Virus record (IMG/VR): IMGVR_UViG_3300023174_000075
Location: 60,428 to 124,427 of that record
Direction: 5' to 3' (one strand)
Source: a virus
DNA length: 64,000 bases
The notes beneath the pieces were generated by a model that was not told the DNA's origin, made no database searches, and saw only the letters and a list, made by a program, of their open reading frames with translations. Every line of letters begins with the position of its first letter. Positions within the stretch are counted from its first letter, which is position 1. A program made the position numbers and the translations under genes. Below are positions 63,648-64,000 of this stretch, piece by piece.

Positions 63648-64000
63648 CTATGTAGAAACCGCGCTTTTATCGCAAAGTTCTGGTTTGTCTGCATATGGGC
63701 ACCATTTGCAACTACTCTCACCAATATTTTTAAGATATGACTTTATTTGTGGTTTCCCACTTTCATCAAAGCAATCTTTAATAAAGTTATTTAGATTTTC
63801 TACTGCTTGTTTTCTTTTGGTTTTACCGCTAGCGGGCTTAAAGGATTGAACCCTTGGGATTGCGAATTCAGACTTTTCCCAGATTTTCCTTTTGACAATA
63901 AAGTATTCAACTTCGATTCTATCAACGTCGAATCCAAATTGCCTTCCGAAATACTCTTTATAAAGGAGGATTTGAGCGAGTTTATTATCGTCCTTCTTTT
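63648..64000 (-). CDS. PD-(D/E)XK-type nuclease, C-terminal part (partial)
   Basis: The frame is open from the window edge to TAG at 63648-63650 (117 codons). Starts KDDNKLAQILLYKEYFGRQF, the Q-x-x-L-Y motif of RecB/Cas4-like PD-(D/E)XK nucleases, then VEYFIVKRK, and ends with a Cys cluster CKWCPYADKPELC typical of Fe-S-bound members such as Cas4 and AddB-like exonucleases. The catalytic D/E-x-K lies outside the window. Likely a phage recombination or DNA-processing exonuclease. Confidence 0.7.
   Translation of the reverse strand, partial: KKDDNKLAQILLYKEYFGRQFGFDVDRIEVEYFIVKRKIWEKSEFAIPRVQSFKPASGKTKRKQAVENLNNFIKDCFDESGKPQIKSYLKNIGESSCKWCPYADKPELCDKSAVST

Overview
The window looks like part of a large, AT-rich genome of a tailed phage with T4-like (myovirus) baseplate genes that infects a member of the Bacteroidetes, probably Flavobacteriia. 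Every gene I can support lies on the complementary strand, so transcription runs from high to low coordinates. The evidence for a phage is a contractile-tail baseplate set (gp25-like, gp6/Baseplate_J-like, gp5-like spike), a T4 gp55-type sigma factor, a holin/endolysin pair, several homing endonucleases, phage-type tRNAs and a tmRNA, and dozens of tiny early-type genes. The evidence for a Bacteroidetes host is the TAnnTT-type -7 promoter boxes, the A/T-rich leaders without Shine-Dalgarno sites, a lipobox protein, and DUF4494-like and other families typical of that phylum.

Layout, low to high coordinates. 1-14 kb: tail/baseplate morphogenesis in tightly overlapping genes, ending at the left edge in a leucine-rich-repeat adhesin. 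14-16.4 kb: late sigma factor and small membrane or structural proteins. 16.4-30 kb: an accessory (early) region of about 45 small genes, many with their own promoter, including two AT-hook proteins in a GC-richer island (18.1-21.1 kb), a RadA/RecA-like ATPase, a possible caspase-fold protein, HNH and GIY-YIG endonucleases. 30-36.6 kb: DUF932 protein, a secreted beta-helix protein, small membrane proteins, a calcineurin-like phosphatase, M15 endolysin and probable holins. 37.1-38.6 kb: an RNA island with a tmRNA gene split in its T-loop by a 191-nt group I intron, plus tRNA-Glu, a tRNA-Leu-like gene and tRNA-Gln. 38.7-42.4 kb: small genes, HNH proteins, a lipoprotein and a ClpP-like protease. 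42.4-63.4 kb: a 21-kb sugar and acyl cassette: GDP-L-fucose synthesis (GMD, Fcl), an RfbH-type 3-dehydrase, NDP-sugar epimerases, a split transketolase, a sugar C-methyltransferase, at least six glycosyltransferases, and a separate operon of acyl carrier protein, two KAS-III enzymes, a ketoreductase, a PhyH oxygenase and a NeuD/PglD-like acyltransferase. 63.4-64 kb: a ribbon-helix-helix protein and the 3' end of a PD-(D/E)XK nuclease.

Two promoter systems can be read directly. Class A (more than 30 copies) has a GGCAAA-like box whose start lies 16 nt before the start of a TATATTCAC-like box and precedes small accessory genes. Class B (about 18 copies) has only TATATTTAT close to the ATG and precedes structural, lysis and homing-endonuclease genes. 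Class B resembles the single-box logic of T4 late promoters, and the window encodes a gp55-like sigma factor that could read it.

The most notable items are the intron-split phage tmRNA, the two-class promoter system, with class A boxes embedded in stop codons and terminator hairpins, and the acyl/sugar cassette, which could make an N-acylated deoxyamino sugar from a minimal polyketide-like pathway.
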